From Acinetobacter shaoyimingii (GTDB lineage Bacteria > Pseudomonadota > Gammaproteobacteria > Pseudomonadales > Moraxellaceae), in the NCBI RefSeq assembly GCF_011578045.1, contig NZ_CP049801.1:3472001-3536000 (forward strand): a stretch of DNA of 64,000 nucleotides, in the 5' to 3' direction. How positions within the stretch are numbered: position 1 is the first letter of the stretch; each line of letters opens with the position of its first letter. A model generated the notes under the pieces. The model searched no databases, was not told where the DNA came from, and saw only the letters and a program-made list of their open reading frames with translations. Positions 1 through 8,797 of the stretch are shown here, piece after piece. The position numbers and the translations under genes were made by a program.

Positions 1-42
1 GATCATTCAAATTCTCTAACAAATAAGATCATATTCCATATT

Positions 43-60
43 TGCAAGGACAGTGCCAAC
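43..60 (-). promoter_or_regulatory. sigma-54 promoter firing leftward out of the window
   Basis: Read on the minus strand the sequence is TTGGCAC-TGTCC-TTGCA. This matches the sigma-54 consensus TGGCAC-N5-TTGC with the GG and GC elements correctly spaced. Transcription would start near position 31 and run left into a gene outside the window. The neighbouring divergent gene encodes a sigma-54 activator, so the promoter is probably its target. The match is seen directly; activity is inferred. Confidence 0.75.
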
Positions 61-132
61 TTTTAATATTATTTTTATATGTATACTATTCAATAACTTG
101 AATTAAAAAATACAATAACGTTGTTTTCCAAT

Positions 133-170
133 GTTTCAGTTTTGTTTCATAATACGTTTCATTGGTTTCA
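133..170. promoter_or_regulatory. four GTTTCA direct repeats, candidate activator binding array
   Basis: GTTTCA occurs at 133-138, 144-149, 156-161 and 165-170. Start-to-start distances are 11, 12 and 9 bases, so the copies lie roughly on one face of the helix. They sit between the sigma-54 activator gene and the leftward sigma-54 promoter, about 75-125 bases upstream of that promoter, which is where enhancer sites are expected. Binding by the adjacent activator is inference. Confidence 0.45.
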
Positions 171-185
171 TATATTGTCTCGCTC

Positions 186-1172
186 ATGCAACATTCTGAT
201 CATTCTCTACACTCAGCGACCGTTCAAAAGCAACTGAGTGAGTGCTTTCATAGCCGTTCACCAGAAATGCATCACATGTTTTCCATCATTGAAAAAGTGG
301 CAATGACCGAGTTTCCTGTATTGGTTCGTGGCGAATCAGGCAGTGGCAAAGAATTGGTTGCACGTGCTATTCATGACTATAGCCATCGTAAAAACCAAGT
401 GTTTATTGCTATCAATTGCGCAGCTTTAAATGCCAATATTCTAGAAAGCGAATTGTTCGGACATGTCAAAGGTGCATTTACAGGTGCAATTCGTGAACAT
501 AAAGGTGTTTTTGAACGTGCTGCGGGCGGTACGCTATTTTTAGATGAAATTGCGGAAATTCCTTTAGAACTACAAGCTAAACTTCTGCGCATTTTAGAGT
601 CAGGCGAGTTCACACAGTTGGGCGGTGAAAAATCGATTAAATCGGATGTTCGCATTATTACTGCGACCCATCGTGCCTTACGCGAAGAAGCGAGACTGGG
701 ACATTTCCGTCAAGATTTGCTCTATCGTTTACGTGTGATTCCTATTTTTATTCCCCCTTTACGTGAGCGTAAAGTCGATATTCCGTTTATTGCAGATGCG
801 ATTCTAAAAGAACAAGATCCGTATTTTGATGTCACCCCAAAAATCACCGAACAAGCCATGGATATTCTGATGAGTTATGACTGGCCTGGAAATGTGCGTG
901 AACTGAAAAATACCTTGTTGTATGCGCTGACTATGGCCAATGGCAAACCTGAAATTGATGTATATGATTTACCAGATGAAATTAGTCATACGCAATATCA
1001 CCATTTTCAAAATCAGACTTCCAATGACACCCTCAAATCTCAACAACCGATCAATGCGGTGACTTTAGAAAAGATGCTCATTAAGCACAATTACAATATG
1101 AATCAAACTGCGAAAGCTTTGGGCATCAGTCGAACCACTTTATGGCGCTATCGTAAGCAACTGCATTTATAA
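186..1172 (+). CDS. sigma-54-dependent Fis-family transcriptional activator lacking a sensor domain
   Basis: This is an AAA+ enhancer-binding protein that remodels sigma-54 RNA polymerase. The central domain shows Walker A (GESGSGKE), the sigma-54 contact loop GAFTGA, Walker B (GGTLFLDEI) and the downstream LYRLRV segment. The C-terminus has a Fis-type helix-turn-helix (NQTAKALGISRTTLWRYRKQ). Only about 30 residues precede the AAA+ domain, so there is no receiver, GAF or PAS input domain, as in PspF- or SfnR-like activators. I prefer the ATG at 186 (328 residues); an in-frame TTG at 162 would lie inside the GTTTCA repeat array. Without a sensor domain its activity is probably set by its own level or by a partner protein. 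The likely target is the sigma-54 promoter at 43-60. Function of the regulon is unknown. Confidence 0.88.
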   Translation: MQHSDHSLHSATVQKQLSECFHSRSPEMHHMFSIIEKVAMTEFPVLVRGESGSGKELVARAIHDYSHRKNQVFIAINCAALNANILESELFGHVKGAFTGAIREHKGVFERAAGGTLFLDEIAEIPLELQAKLLRILESGEFTQLGGEKSIKSDVRIITATHRALREEARLGHFRQDLLYRLRVIPIFIPPLRERKVDIPFIADAILKEQDPYFDVTPKITEQAMDILMSYDWPGNVRELKNTLLYALTMANGKPEIDVYDLPDEISHTQYHHFQNQTSNDTLKSQQPINAVTLEKMLIKHNYNMNQTAKALGISRTTLWRYRKQLHL

Positions 1173-1200
1173 TTGAACGCTCATCCATGATTTTAATCTT

Positions 1201-1674
1201 ATGAAATTTCTAATCAGCGCCTGTTTGGTCGGGCATCCCGTTCGCTACGATGGCAAGCACTGTTTGCATAGTAAACTCAAAGCGTTGATTAAAACTGAAC
1301 AAGCCGTTGTGATTTGCCCTGAAGTGGCTGGTGGTCTCTCTACCCCACGACTGCCTGCTGAAATCGTCGGCGGTGATGGATTCGATGTGTTACAAGGACA
1401 AGCAAAAGTCTTGAATAGCATTGGAGAGGATGTCACCCAAGCATTTCTTTACGGTGCTCATCAAGCTTTAGAATGGGCAAAGGCACATCACGTTACCCAT
1501 GTGATTTTAAAAGCCAACAGTCCTTCTTGTGGGGCAAGTTTGATTTATGACGGCACATTTACAGGACAGAAAATTCAAGGCAATGGCGTAACCTCAGCCT
1601 TACTGAAACAACATGGATTTGAAGTCTGGACCGAAGATGAATTTTTAAAAGCACTCGATTTACATGAAGATTAA
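1201..1674 (+). CDS. DUF523 family protein
   Basis: The 157-residue protein matches the DUF523 family along its length. It starts with the typical ISACLVGHPVRYDG segment with its early cysteine, and has an internal PEVAGGLSTPR motif and the conserved KANSPSCG cysteine motif near residues 104-111. The conserved cysteines suggest metal or Fe-S binding, but no reaction is established for the family. It begins 28 bases after the sigma-54 activator on the same strand and may be co-transcribed with it. Its 3' end overlaps the convergent DUF4031 remnant by 4 bases. No clear ribosome binding site is visible in front of the ATG. Confidence 0.85.
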   Translation: MKFLISACLVGHPVRYDGKHCLHSKLKALIKTEQAVVICPEVAGGLSTPRLPAEIVGGDGFDVLQGQAKVLNSIGEDVTQAFLYGAHQALEWAKAHHVTHVILKANSPSCGASLIYDGTFTGQKIQGNGVTSALLKQHGFEVWTEDEFLKALDLHED

Positions 1675-1987
1675 CGCACTTTTTGATGCTGAAATTCTAA
1701 CGCCAAAAGCTCGGCTTTTAATTTTTTGCCACACGCAATAATAGTTTTACGATCTGCCTGTACTGCACCAAATTGCAAGATCAGTTCACGCATTTGCACT
1801 GTCACATCATAATGCGGATAAGATGCAGTACGATGAAATAAGCGCGGATCAATATTCATCTTTTGGCAAAGGCATGTAATTCATCCAGACCATCTGCCAT
1901 CAGATGACACCACTCTTTGCCTCGATGTGACACGCGCATATTATCAACGTAAACCATGTTGTCTTTTTTCCCAAGTTCATTCGGCAT
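1671..1987 (-). pseudogene. DUF4031 gene split by a one-base frameshift
   Basis: Two minus-strand ORFs abut. ORF 1 (1987-1856) encodes 43 residues with the DUF4031 start VYVDNMRVSHRGKEW followed by ADGLDELHAFAKR. ORF 2 (1859-1671) encodes 62 residues beginning NIDPRLFHRTASYPHYDV, which is the natural continuation of the family. The frames break at a run of four A (minus strand) at 1861-1864; one more A would give LHAFAKKMNIDPRLFH in one frame. The intact protein would be about 105 residues. This is either a real single-base deletion, a homopolymer sequencing error or, less likely, a translational frameshift. Function of DUF4031 is unknown. Confidence 0.72.
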
Positions 1988-2060
1988 CACTATTCTTGAT
2001 GCTTTTATGATGAATAAATAAGGGATCTTGCGTTAAAAATAATCTTTTTTCACAATTTTA

Positions 2061-2090
2061 AAATAAAAAAGAGCGCCTTTATGCGCTCTT
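2061..2090 (-). terminator. terminator of the symporter gene
   Basis: An 8-bp stem (AAGAGCGC at 2069-2076, GCGCTCTT at 2083-2090) with a 6-base loop is followed on the minus strand by a T-rich run. It lies 32 bases after the stop of the minus-strand symporter gene. Confidence 0.8.
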
Positions 2091-2121
2091 CTCTCAATTA
2101 CATACTTTCAGCCGAATAAGA

Positions 2122-3075
2122 TTATTTATTGTCTTTCTCCAATTTATCGGCCTTTGATGCCCAATAAGTTGCCAAAGCGGGACCCGAAATATTGTGCCAC
2201 AAGCTAAAGATTGCACTAGGTACAGCGGTTATTGGTGATGCTGCAAAATGTACAGCGGCCAGTGCCACGCCTAAACCTGAATTTTGCATACCGACTTCAA
2301 TGGCAACGGCTTTACTGTCAGGGTAACTTAATTTAAACAAGCGACTCGCCCAAAATCCTAGCAAGTAGCCAAAACCATTATGCAATATGACTATGCCTAA
2401 TATCATGAGGCCTGATTGTAAAATGGAAGCCTTACTTGCCCCAATAATCGCCGCCACAATCGCCACAATAGCAATCACTGAGACCAAGGGCATGACCTGT
2501 ATGTATTGTTCGACTTTCTGCTTAAACAACGCACGAATCATCAAACCAAGAACAATAGGAACGAGCACCACTTGAAGAATCGAGATAAACATTGAACCTG
2601 CATCTATTTCCAACCATTGACTGGCTAGAAGATAAAAAATAGCAGGTGTCAGTAAGGGTGCAAGCAAAGTCGAAACAGAAGTACATGCCACCGATAATGC
2701 AGTATTGCCTTTCGCCATATATGTGATGACATTTGACGCTGTTCCTCCTGGGCAGCATCCCACCAGAATCACCCCTATGGCAATTTCAGGTGCCAAATTA
2801 AATAATTTACACAAAGCATATGCCAAAGCGGGCATCACCACGAACTGTGCGACTACACCAATGATGACGGCTTTCGGACTTTGCAAAACACCTTTAAAGT
2901 CATCCAAGGTCATGGTCATTCCCATCCCAAGCATGACAATACCTAACATCCAAGTAATGTAAGGTTTCAGCCAAACAAATGCCTCAGGAATCCAAAGTGC
3001 AATGCCTGCAAAAAGGACCACCCATAAAGCAAAGGTTTTCTGAATAAATTTCGTGAATCGCAAAAATGCGGCCAT
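2122..3075 (-). CDS. bile acid:sodium symporter family transporter
   Basis: This 317-residue, very hydrophobic protein has about ten predicted membrane segments and the SBF/BASS family pattern. It includes the [12 protein letters not shown] segment early in the protein, the [10 protein letters not shown] motif near residues 106-115 and the [10 protein letters not shown] motif near residue 260, both part of the sodium-binding crossover region in this fold. The family carries organic anions (bile acids, pantoate, keto acids) with sodium; the substrate here cannot be read from sequence. It lies 83 bases downstream of pncA on the same strand and has its own terminator, so the two may be co-transcribed. 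Confidence 0.88.
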   Translation of the reverse strand: MAAFLRFTKFIQKTFALWVVLFAGIALWIPEAFVWLKPYITWMLGIVMLGMGMTMTLDDFKGVLQSPKAVIIGVVAQFVVMPALAYALCKLFNLAPEIAIGVILVGCCPGGTASNVITYMAKGNTALSVACTSVSTLLAPLLTPAIFYLLASQWLEIDAGSMFISILQVVLVPIVLGLMIRALFKQKVEQYIQVMPLVSVIAIVAIVAAIIGASKASILQSGLMILGIVILHNGFGYLLGFWASRLFKLSYPDSKAVAIEVGMQNSGLGVALAAVHFAASPITAVPSAIFSLWHNISGPALATYWASKADKLEKDNK

Positions 3076-3158
3076 AGACTTCTTCCATGAAAATTTTTAA
3101 ATATTGGATTTAGGCTAAGAAAATGGAAGGCTATATGACTTCCATCCAATCCGAGAGA

Positions 3159-3785
3159 TTATGCAACTAGATCTTTGCTATAAATCTTCTTCACGCCCTT
3201 CGACAACATCTCTTGCCAAGCATGCTGTAGCGAACCTTGAAGATCAATGCCCTTGGTCGCATCTGCAATCACATAACTTTCAAAACCTAAGTTTGCCGCA
3301 TCAATCGCTGTCCAAGCCACACAAAAATCTGTAGCAATACCCACGACATAAACCGTCTGAATGCCACGCTCTTTTAAGTACCCTGCCAGCCCTGTTGATG
3401 TTTTATGATCTGCTTCTAAGAAAGCGGAATAGCTGTCTATGTGTTGATGGAAACCTTTACGAATAATCAGCTGCGCAGTAGGAAGCTTTAGATCTGGATG
3501 CAATGCTGCATCCTCTGTGTCTTGGACACAGTGAGATGGCCAAAGCACCTGCGTACCATAATCCAGTTGAATGGTATCAAACGGTTTTTTGCCTGCATGA
3601 TTATCTGCGAAAGAGATGTGATCTGCTGGATGCCAATCTTGGGTAATCACAATATTGTCAAAGAACTGTGCCAATTCATTAATTTTCGGAATAATTTCAT
3701 CGGCATGTGCAACTGCTAAATTCCCACCTGGGGTAAACCCATTTTGTACATCCACCACGATTAGCGCGCTATGTTCAAATCGCAT
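3159..3785 (-). CDS. pncA: nicotinamidase (pyrazinamidase)
   Basis: This cytoplasmic isochorismatase-fold enzyme hydrolyses nicotinamide to nicotinate for NAD salvage. The 208 residues show the catalytic aspartate in VVDVQNGFTPGGNLAV, the metal-site segment TQDWHPADHISF, the catalytic lysine in LIIRKG and the nucleophilic cysteine in GIATDFCVAWTA. Length and motif order match PncA. It is followed by the bile-acid-type symporter gene; a terminator separates it from the upstream MFS gene. No regulator site was recognised. Confidence 0.93.
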   Translation of the reverse strand: MRFEHSALIVVDVQNGFTPGGNLAVAHADEIIPKINELAQFFDNIVITQDWHPADHISFADNHAGKKPFDTIQLDYGTQVLWPSHCVQDTEDAALHPDLKLPTAQLIIRKGFHQHIDSYSAFLEADHKTSTGLAGYLKERGIQTVYVVGIATDFCVAWTAIDAANLGFESYVIADATKGIDLQGSLQHAWQEMLSKGVKKIYSKDLVA

Positions 3786-3879
3786 CGTCAGTCATCCTTT
3801 ATCATCTTTTTATCAATGACTTTGTATATTACACATCAAGTCTATAACTACAATGCCTCAAAATAAAATCGAAATGCAT

Positions 3880-3909
3880 AAAAAACAAAAGCCCACAATT
3901 TATGTGGGC
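3880..3909 (-). terminator. terminator of the MhpT-like transporter gene
   Basis: A 7-bp stem (GCCCACA at 3891-3897, TGTGGGC at 3903-3909) is followed on the minus strand by TTTTGTTTTTT. It sits 29 bases after the transporter stop codon. Confidence 0.85.
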
Positions 3910-3938
3910 ATTTAAAGACTAAACCAAAGGTTTTAAGA

Positions 3939-5144
3939 TTAAATACGGCGAATTAATAACAACATGAACACTGCAGAAATCACAATACATGGAATCGCTG
4001 CTGAAATCACACCTGCTGCACCAAAGCCAGCAGTTAAAAGACTTCCCGCAATTGTAGGTCCTAACATCGCACCTATACGACCAACAGCCGACGCCACACC
4101 AACGCCCGTACCTCGCACTTCAGTTGGATAAACAATACCACCAAAGGCATATAATACCCCTTGGCAACCAATCACAAATGCGCCAACCAGTGCTGAAGCT
4201 AAATACATTTGTGTTAATGAATCTGCTGCATTCAATGCCAATAAACCAGAAAGAATTCCACCATACATTAAAATAATAACGTATGCCTTTTTCCAGCGGT
4301 CAGTTAACATGCCTAGGATTATTGTTCCAACAGCCGCACTGAGCATGAAATAAAACTGTGCTGTTGCACCTTCCTTACGTGTAAAGCCCAGCTCTGTAAA
4401 TAAAGAAGGTAACCAGCTCAACATGATGTAAACCACCATCAATGTGAAGAAGTAACTCACCCAAATAAATAGGGTTTGCAGCAAGTTTTTCGAATTGAAC
4501 AAATCTTTGAATGAACCTTGCGAAACACTAGCGACCGCACCATCAGTCTTAACTTCTGATTTTGCTTTTAAATATTCTTTAGATTCAGGCAATAACCAAA
4601 CCATCACAGGGATCACAATAATCGGCAGCAAACCACCTAAATAGAAAATATTTTTCCAATTCGCACCAAATTCAGTACTTGCAACCAAAGATAGAATAGC
4701 AGCGCCAACAGGCATACCGCAGTACATAAGGCCAACTGCTCGACCACGTTTTTCAACGGAGACAGCTTCAGATGCCAAGGTAATTAATATCGGCATCGCT
4801 GCACCAAGACCTGCTCCGGCTAAGAAACGCACCACAAGTAAGGTATTAAAACTATTCACCCAAACTGTACATAAAGTAAATATCGCAAAAATCGCAACCG
4901 ACCAAATGAGAACCGCCTTACGACCAATTCGGTCTGCAATTCTGCCACCTACCAATGCACCAGGAAGTAGACCTAAAATTCCAGTGCTAAAAAAAATCCC
5001 CAATTGAGAACTATCTAAACCAAAATATTCACGAATACCCGCGGCAGCAATACCCGCAGCTTGAATATCCATCCCCTCAATCACTGCAATGAGAAAGCAG
5101 ATGCCTACCGTAATAATTGCATGTTTATTCCCTGATTGATCCAT
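3939..5144 (-). CDS. MFS transporter, MhpT-like (aromatic acid:proton symporter type)
   Basis: This 401-residue permease has twelve predicted membrane segments. The start region IEGMDIQAAGIAAAGI, the loop GGRIADRIGRKAVL and the block LMYCGMPVGAA closely resemble the 3-(phenyl)propionate transporter MhpT, a member of the AAHS group that imports aromatic acids with protons. No aromatic catabolic genes are adjacent in the window, so the substrate is uncertain. The gene is monocistronic, with a terminator behind it and about 0.7 kb of gene-poor DNA in front. Confidence 0.82.
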   Translation of the reverse strand: MDQSGNKHAIITVGICFLIAVIEGMDIQAAGIAAAGIREYFGLDSSQLGIFFSTGILGLLPGALVGGRIADRIGRKAVLIWSVAIFAIFTLCTVWVNSFNTLLVVRFLAGAGLGAAMPILITLASEAVSVEKRGRAVGLMYCGMPVGAAILSLVASTEFGANWKNIFYLGGLLPIIVIPVMVWLLPESKEYLKAKSEVKTDGAVASVSQGSFKDLFNSKNLLQTLFIWVSYFFTLMVVYIMLSWLPSLFTELGFTRKEGATAQFYFMLSAAVGTIILGMLTDRWKKAYVIILMYGGILSGLLALNAADSLTQMYLASALVGAFVIGCQGVLYAFGGIVYPTEVRGTGVGVASAVGRIGAMLGPTIAGSLLTAGFGAAGVISAAIPCIVISAVFMLLLIRRI

Positions 5145-5868
5145 TCAAACTTCCTTTTAAATAATCAGAATAAAATTAGTCATAGATTATGTAGGGATCA
5201 AGGTTGAGTTAAAGTAATCAATAAGTGCTAGAAGATTGATCATTTATAGACAAATGCTAGCAGACTCATGCTTGAATAATTTCAACAATATAGTCCTAAA
5301 AACAATCAGTAAATTTGTTGAATTTTTAAGTTTTTGGAGCGTTGTTGAATGTGCACAATGTTTAATTAGATCAAATGATAAAATTGATTGATGATATTCA
5401 TATTTTATTCCTCTAAGTCAGAGCTTTTTTCTTATTTTAAAATCATCTTTTTACTAAAAAAATATACATTAAAACTCTTTTATAAGTTTTTTTTAGTCTT
5501 AAAATGCATTGTTTTAATGTATAAAGATAAAAATAGTAGATATTTTGTTGTTCAGGATTTGGGCAACGATCTATTCTTCTGTACAATTCAAGGCTATATT
5601 CATACTTTTGCCAAATATTGTGTGAAAAATTTAATATTCTTCATTCACTTGGCAACAAATAAAAAAAAGTTACTTGTTTTAACTAAACTTTTTTTTCACT
5701 TTGACTAAAGCATATTGTTCTTCATGTCAGCTTCAGTCATAATTTGCATAAGCATTATCCAAGACGGTTTTACCATATTTGGAAATGTTTTAAATCAAAA
5801 TACAAACCCGTCCAAACACGAGATGTTTCAATTTTTATTTGGATGGAAATATAGGATATTTTTTTAAA
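5145..5868. other. AT-rich intergenic region between the MFS gene and dapA
   Basis: About 720 bases separate two divergent genes. The only long ORF (5388-5708, plus strand) is low-complexity Phe/Leu/Lys/Tyr without domain or ribosome binding site and I do not accept it. Two near-identical decamers (TGCTAGAAGA at 5227-5236, TGCTAGCAGA at 5258-5267) may be a regulatory direct repeat of the MFS gene. Promoters for both flanking genes must lie here; I could not fix them. Confidence 0.5.
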
Positions 5869-6768
5869 ATGACTACGCAAGCACAGACCATTCAAGGCTC
5901 AATTGTCGCAATCGTCACTCCAATGTTTGAAGATGGAACTGTAGATTGGAAGGGTCTCGAAAAGCTTGTTGAATGGCATATTGCTCAAGGTACAAACAGC
6001 ATTGTTGCAGTTGGTACAACTGGTGAAGCATCGACTTTAAGCATGGCTGAACACACGCAAGTGATCAAAGAAATCATTCGTGTTGCCAACAAACGTATCC
6101 CTATTATTGCTGGTACTGGTGCAAATTCAACTCACGAAGCAATTGAACTGACCAAAGAAGCCAAAGAAATTGGTGCGGATGCTGCACTTTTAGTGACTCC
6201 TTATTACAATAAACCAACGCAAGAAGGCTTATATCAACATTATAAAGCAATTGCTGAAGCTGTTGATTTACCTCAAATTCTCTATAATGTGCCTGGTCGT
6301 ACAGGCGTCGACATGCACAACGAAACAGTCATTCGCCTAGCAGATATTCCGCAAATTGTGGGTATCAAAGACGCGACAGGCGACGTAGCACGTGGTGCTG
6401 AACTCATTGAAGGCTTAAAAGGCAAATCAATGACGGTTTATTCAGGCGATGATGCTACAGCTTACCAACTGATGGCGCATGGTGCTTTGGGTAACATTTC
6501 TGTGACTGCAAACGTTGCGCCAAAACAAATGAGTGAAGTCTGTGCAGCTGCCATTGCAGGTGATGCTACACGCGCTGAAGAACTGAATGATAAAGTTGCG
6601 GTTCTTCACAATGTGCTATTTTGTGAATCAAATCCAATCCCAGTGAAATGGGCATTACATGAGATGGGCTTAATCGGAACAGGGATTCGTCTTCCATTAA
6701 CGCCTTTAGCAGAACAATATCGTGCTCAACTGCGAGAAGATCTAAAAGCAGTGGGTATCATTCAATAA
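5869..6768 (+). CDS. dapA: 4-hydroxy-tetrahydrodipicolinate synthase
   Basis: This cytoplasmic TIM-barrel aldolase condenses pyruvate with aspartate semialdehyde, the first committed step to diaminopimelate and lysine. It shows GTTGEASTL, the catalytic tyrosine in LYNVPGRTG and the Schiff-base lysine in GIKDATGD. I chose the ATG at 5869 (299 residues, MTTQAQTIQ), with AGGA upstream, over the in-frame codon at 5839 because the extra ten residues are unlike the family. bamC follows after 12 bases and purC after that, the same order as in E. coli. dapB of the same pathway lies at 24069-24890. Confidence 0.95.
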   Translation: MTTQAQTIQGSIVAIVTPMFEDGTVDWKGLEKLVEWHIAQGTNSIVAVGTTGEASTLSMAEHTQVIKEIIRVANKRIPIIAGTGANSTHEAIELTKEAKEIGADAALLVTPYYNKPTQEGLYQHYKAIAEAVDLPQILYNVPGRTGVDMHNETVIRLADIPQIVGIKDATGDVARGAELIEGLKGKSMTVYSGDDATAYQLMAHGALGNISVTANVAPKQMSEVCAAAIAGDATRAEELNDKVAVLHNVLFCESNPIPVKWALHEMGLIGTGIRLPLTPLAEQYRAQLREDLKAVGIIQ

Positions 6769-6780
6769 GAGCTTTTAAAT

Positions 6781-7386
6781 ATGCAATTACGTTTAGGTTT
6801 AACACTTGTCCTTTCAGCTTTAAGTTTAGTAGGTTGTAGTAAGCTAAGTATTAACAACGGATCCTTAGACTATATCAAGAAAACGACTTCACACGAGCCA
6901 CTAAAGTATCCTGAAGGCGCAATGGTTAGACCTGAAACGCCATTGTATCCATCTCCAGTGGTAGACCCTCTTGCCATTGAAAATGCGCCGACATATGAAA
7001 ATCAACGTGGTAACCGTTTTGAATTGCCACGCCCAAATGTTACGCAATCCAATACTCAATTATCTGAAACAGCAACTGTTGAAGTGGGCAGACCACAACT
7101 TTTGACCGATGGAAATGGTAATCCATTGATCAAAGTTGAAGGGAACTCTGATACAATTTGGCAGTACACCACCGCAACACTAAGTAGTTTGAATCTTAAT
7201 GTCGTTGCGAAAGGGAAAAACTCGCCAGAAGTAACGATTAAAGTCGATGGTCAGAATTACGTCTTAAAACTGTCTACTACAGGTTCAACAAATACCCTTG
7301 CTGTGTTTGATGCAAAGAATAACTTCGCAGATAAACAAAAAGCTGCAGAGTTGTTAACCCAGATTTATCAAAACTGGCCAGCCTAG
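6781..7386 (+). CDS. bamC: BamC-like outer-membrane lipoprotein
   Basis: The 201-residue protein has a lipoprotein signal peptide ending in LSLVGC, so it should be anchored through Cys19. An N-terminal extended region (LDYIKKTTSHEPLKYPEG and GNRFELPRP) resembles the BamD-binding tail of BamC (NlpB). One helix-grip-like domain follows (about residues 110-200). E. coli BamC has about 344 residues and two such domains, so this form seems to lack one. Its place between dapA and purC is the classic bamC position. Assignment rests on synteny plus the N-terminal pattern. Confidence 0.75.
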   Translation: MQLRLGLTLVLSALSLVGCSKLSINNGSLDYIKKTTSHEPLKYPEGAMVRPETPLYPSPVVDPLAIENAPTYENQRGNRFELPRPNVTQSNTQLSETATVEVGRPQLLTDGNGNPLIKVEGNSDTIWQYTTATLSSLNLNVVAKGKNSPEVTIKVDGQNYVLKLSTTGSTNTLAVFDAKNNFADKQKAAELLTQIYQNWPA

Positions 7387-7422
7387 TCGTTCTAGGCATT
7401 TTTTTCTGAAAAAGGTTCCACC

Positions 7423-8142
7423 ATGTTAAAACAAACCTTGCTCTATACTGGTAAAGCTAAATCCGTTTATGAAACAGATAGTGCAGACCATTTGATTTTA
7501 GTCTTTCGCGATGATGCATCAGCATTCAATGGTGAAAAAATTGAACAACTAGATCGGAAGGGTAAGGTTAATAACCGCTTTAACGCCTTTATCATGGAAA
7601 AGCTTGCTGCCGCTGGCATCGAGACTCATTTCGAAAAATTGCTTTCTCCAACTGAAGTGTTGGTGAAAAAACTTCAAATGATTCCTGTTGAATGTGTGAT
7701 GCGTAACTACGCTGCAGGTTCATTATGCCGTCGTTTAGGTGTAGAAGAAGGTATCGAATTGACGCCGCCTACATTTGAATTGTTCTTTAAAGACGATGCG
7801 CTTGGCGATCCAATGGTGAACGAATCTCAAGCCATTGCTTTAGGTTGGGCGACTGCTGAACAGTTGGCTCAAATGAAAGAATTGACTCAAAAAGTTAACG
7901 TTGTGCTTAAAGATCTATTCGCTCAAGGCAACATGTTATTGGTCGACTTCAAACTTGAATTTGGTGTGTTCCATGACCGCATCGTACTTGGTGATGAATT
8001 CTCTCCAGATGGTTGCCGTCTATGGGACAAAGATACCAAGAAAAAATTAGATAAAGATCGCTTCCGCCAAGGTTTAGGTGGTGTGGTTGAAGCGTATGAA
8101 GAAGTTGCTGCACGTATTGGTGTAGATCTTTCTGACATCTAA
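7423..8142 (+). CDS. purC: SAICAR synthetase (phosphoribosylaminoimidazole-succinocarboxamide synthase)
   Basis: The 239-residue cytoplasmic enzyme joins aspartate to CAIR using ATP in purine synthesis. Family motifs are clear: [12 protein letters not shown] at the start, [10 protein letters not shown], the block [18 protein letters not shown] and VDFKLEFG near the end, plus [13 protein letters not shown]. Length matches the short bacterial PurC. It is the third gene of dapA-bamC-purC and is followed at once by a strong terminator. Confidence 0.96.
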   Translation: MLKQTLLYTGKAKSVYETDSADHLILVFRDDASAFNGEKIEQLDRKGKVNNRFNAFIMEKLAAAGIETHFEKLLSPTEVLVKKLQMIPVECVMRNYAAGSLCRRLGVEEGIELTPPTFELFFKDDALGDPMVNESQAIALGWATAEQLAQMKELTQKVNVVLKDLFAQGNMLLVDFKLEFGVFHDRIVLGDEFSPDGCRLWDKDTKKKLDKDRFRQGLGGVVEAYEEVAARIGVDLSDI

Positions 8143-8155
8143 GTCTTGTTACTTC

Positions 8156-8188
8156 AAAAAACCGAGTCCAAAAAGACTCGGTTTTTTT
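8156..8188 (+). terminator. terminator of the dapA-bamC-purC operon
   Basis: AACCGAGTC and GACTCGGTT form a stem of 13 pairs including flanking A-T pairs (8156-8168 with 8175-8187), with loop CAAAAA and a T run. It lies 13 bases after the purC stop. An ORF reading through it from 8146 is therefore not the true start of the next gene. Confidence 0.92.
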
Positions 8189-8217
8189 ATAATAAAAAAT
8201 TAAAACAGAGGATAAAA

Positions 8218-8760
8218 ATGCTTAAACCTTTGACCTTCTTTATGCTGATCAATGTGTATATGATCAGCACTACATTTGCTCAAAAACTTCAATGTTTAGA
8301 GGATTATCCCAACATCATTGCTCCAGAATTAAAAGAGATGATGTTACAACTGAGTAAAGGCGATTACACAATACTTGAGACTAAAACGCATCCGTCCTTA
8401 ATCGAATACTCAGGTGGTAAAGAAGCCTATTTAAGCGTGCTAAAACTAGCACAAAGCTTTTTAGCCAATCAAAATATTGAAATTACAGATATAAAAACTG
8501 AAGCACCGACTTATACATATTTCGCTGGAGACGAAGAAGTTTGTTTTATTCCTAAAATGATTAGCATGAAAATATCGGGGAAAGCCATTTCAGTGCCTCC
8601 TTCTTATATGGTTGCAGTACGCACATTAAACACTCAAGAATGGCGTTATATTGAAGGCGCGAATTTACAAAAAAAACCACACTTACTTTATGTGCTTTTC
8701 CCAAAATTTCCTAAAGATGCCAAACTTCCATATGACACAAATGAAGCTATACAAGAATAG
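8218..8760 (+). CDS. exported protein of unknown function
   Basis: I do not recognise this 180-residue protein. The ATG at 8218 follows a good AGAGGA site, and an N-terminal hydrophobic stretch ending TTFAQ looks like a cleavable signal peptide, so it should be periplasmic. The mature part has two cysteines (in LQCLEDYP and EEVCFIPK) that could form a disulfide. It contains a C-terminal segment EWRYIEGANLQKKP and ends KLPYDTNEAIQE. Mixed alpha/beta composition suggests a small globular domain. It lies between the purC terminator and the convergent phosphodiesterase gene and is probably its own transcription unit. Confidence 0.7.
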   Translation: MLKPLTFFMLINVYMISTTFAQKLQCLEDYPNIIAPELKEMMLQLSKGDYTILETKTHPSLIEYSGGKEAYLSVLKLAQSFLANQNIEITDIKTEAPTYTYFAGDEEVCFIPKMISMKISGKAISVPPSYMVAVRTLNTQEWRYIEGANLQKKPHLLYVLFPKFPKDAKLPYDTNEAIQE

Positions 8761-8797
8761 CTAATCAATACCAATATAAATTAATTTTATAAATCAA

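Noticed and set aside
5227..5267. TGCTAG direct repeat as an operator
   Set aside because: Only two short copies about 31 bases apart; noted in the intergenic entry but too weak for a separate call.
5388..5708. 106-codon ORF upstream of dapA
   Set aside because: Low-complexity Phe/Leu/Lys/Tyr composition from AT-rich DNA, no ribosome binding site and no recognisable domain.
8146..8217. Upstream start for the exported protein at 8218
   Set aside because: It would translate through the purC terminator hairpin and bury the signal peptide.
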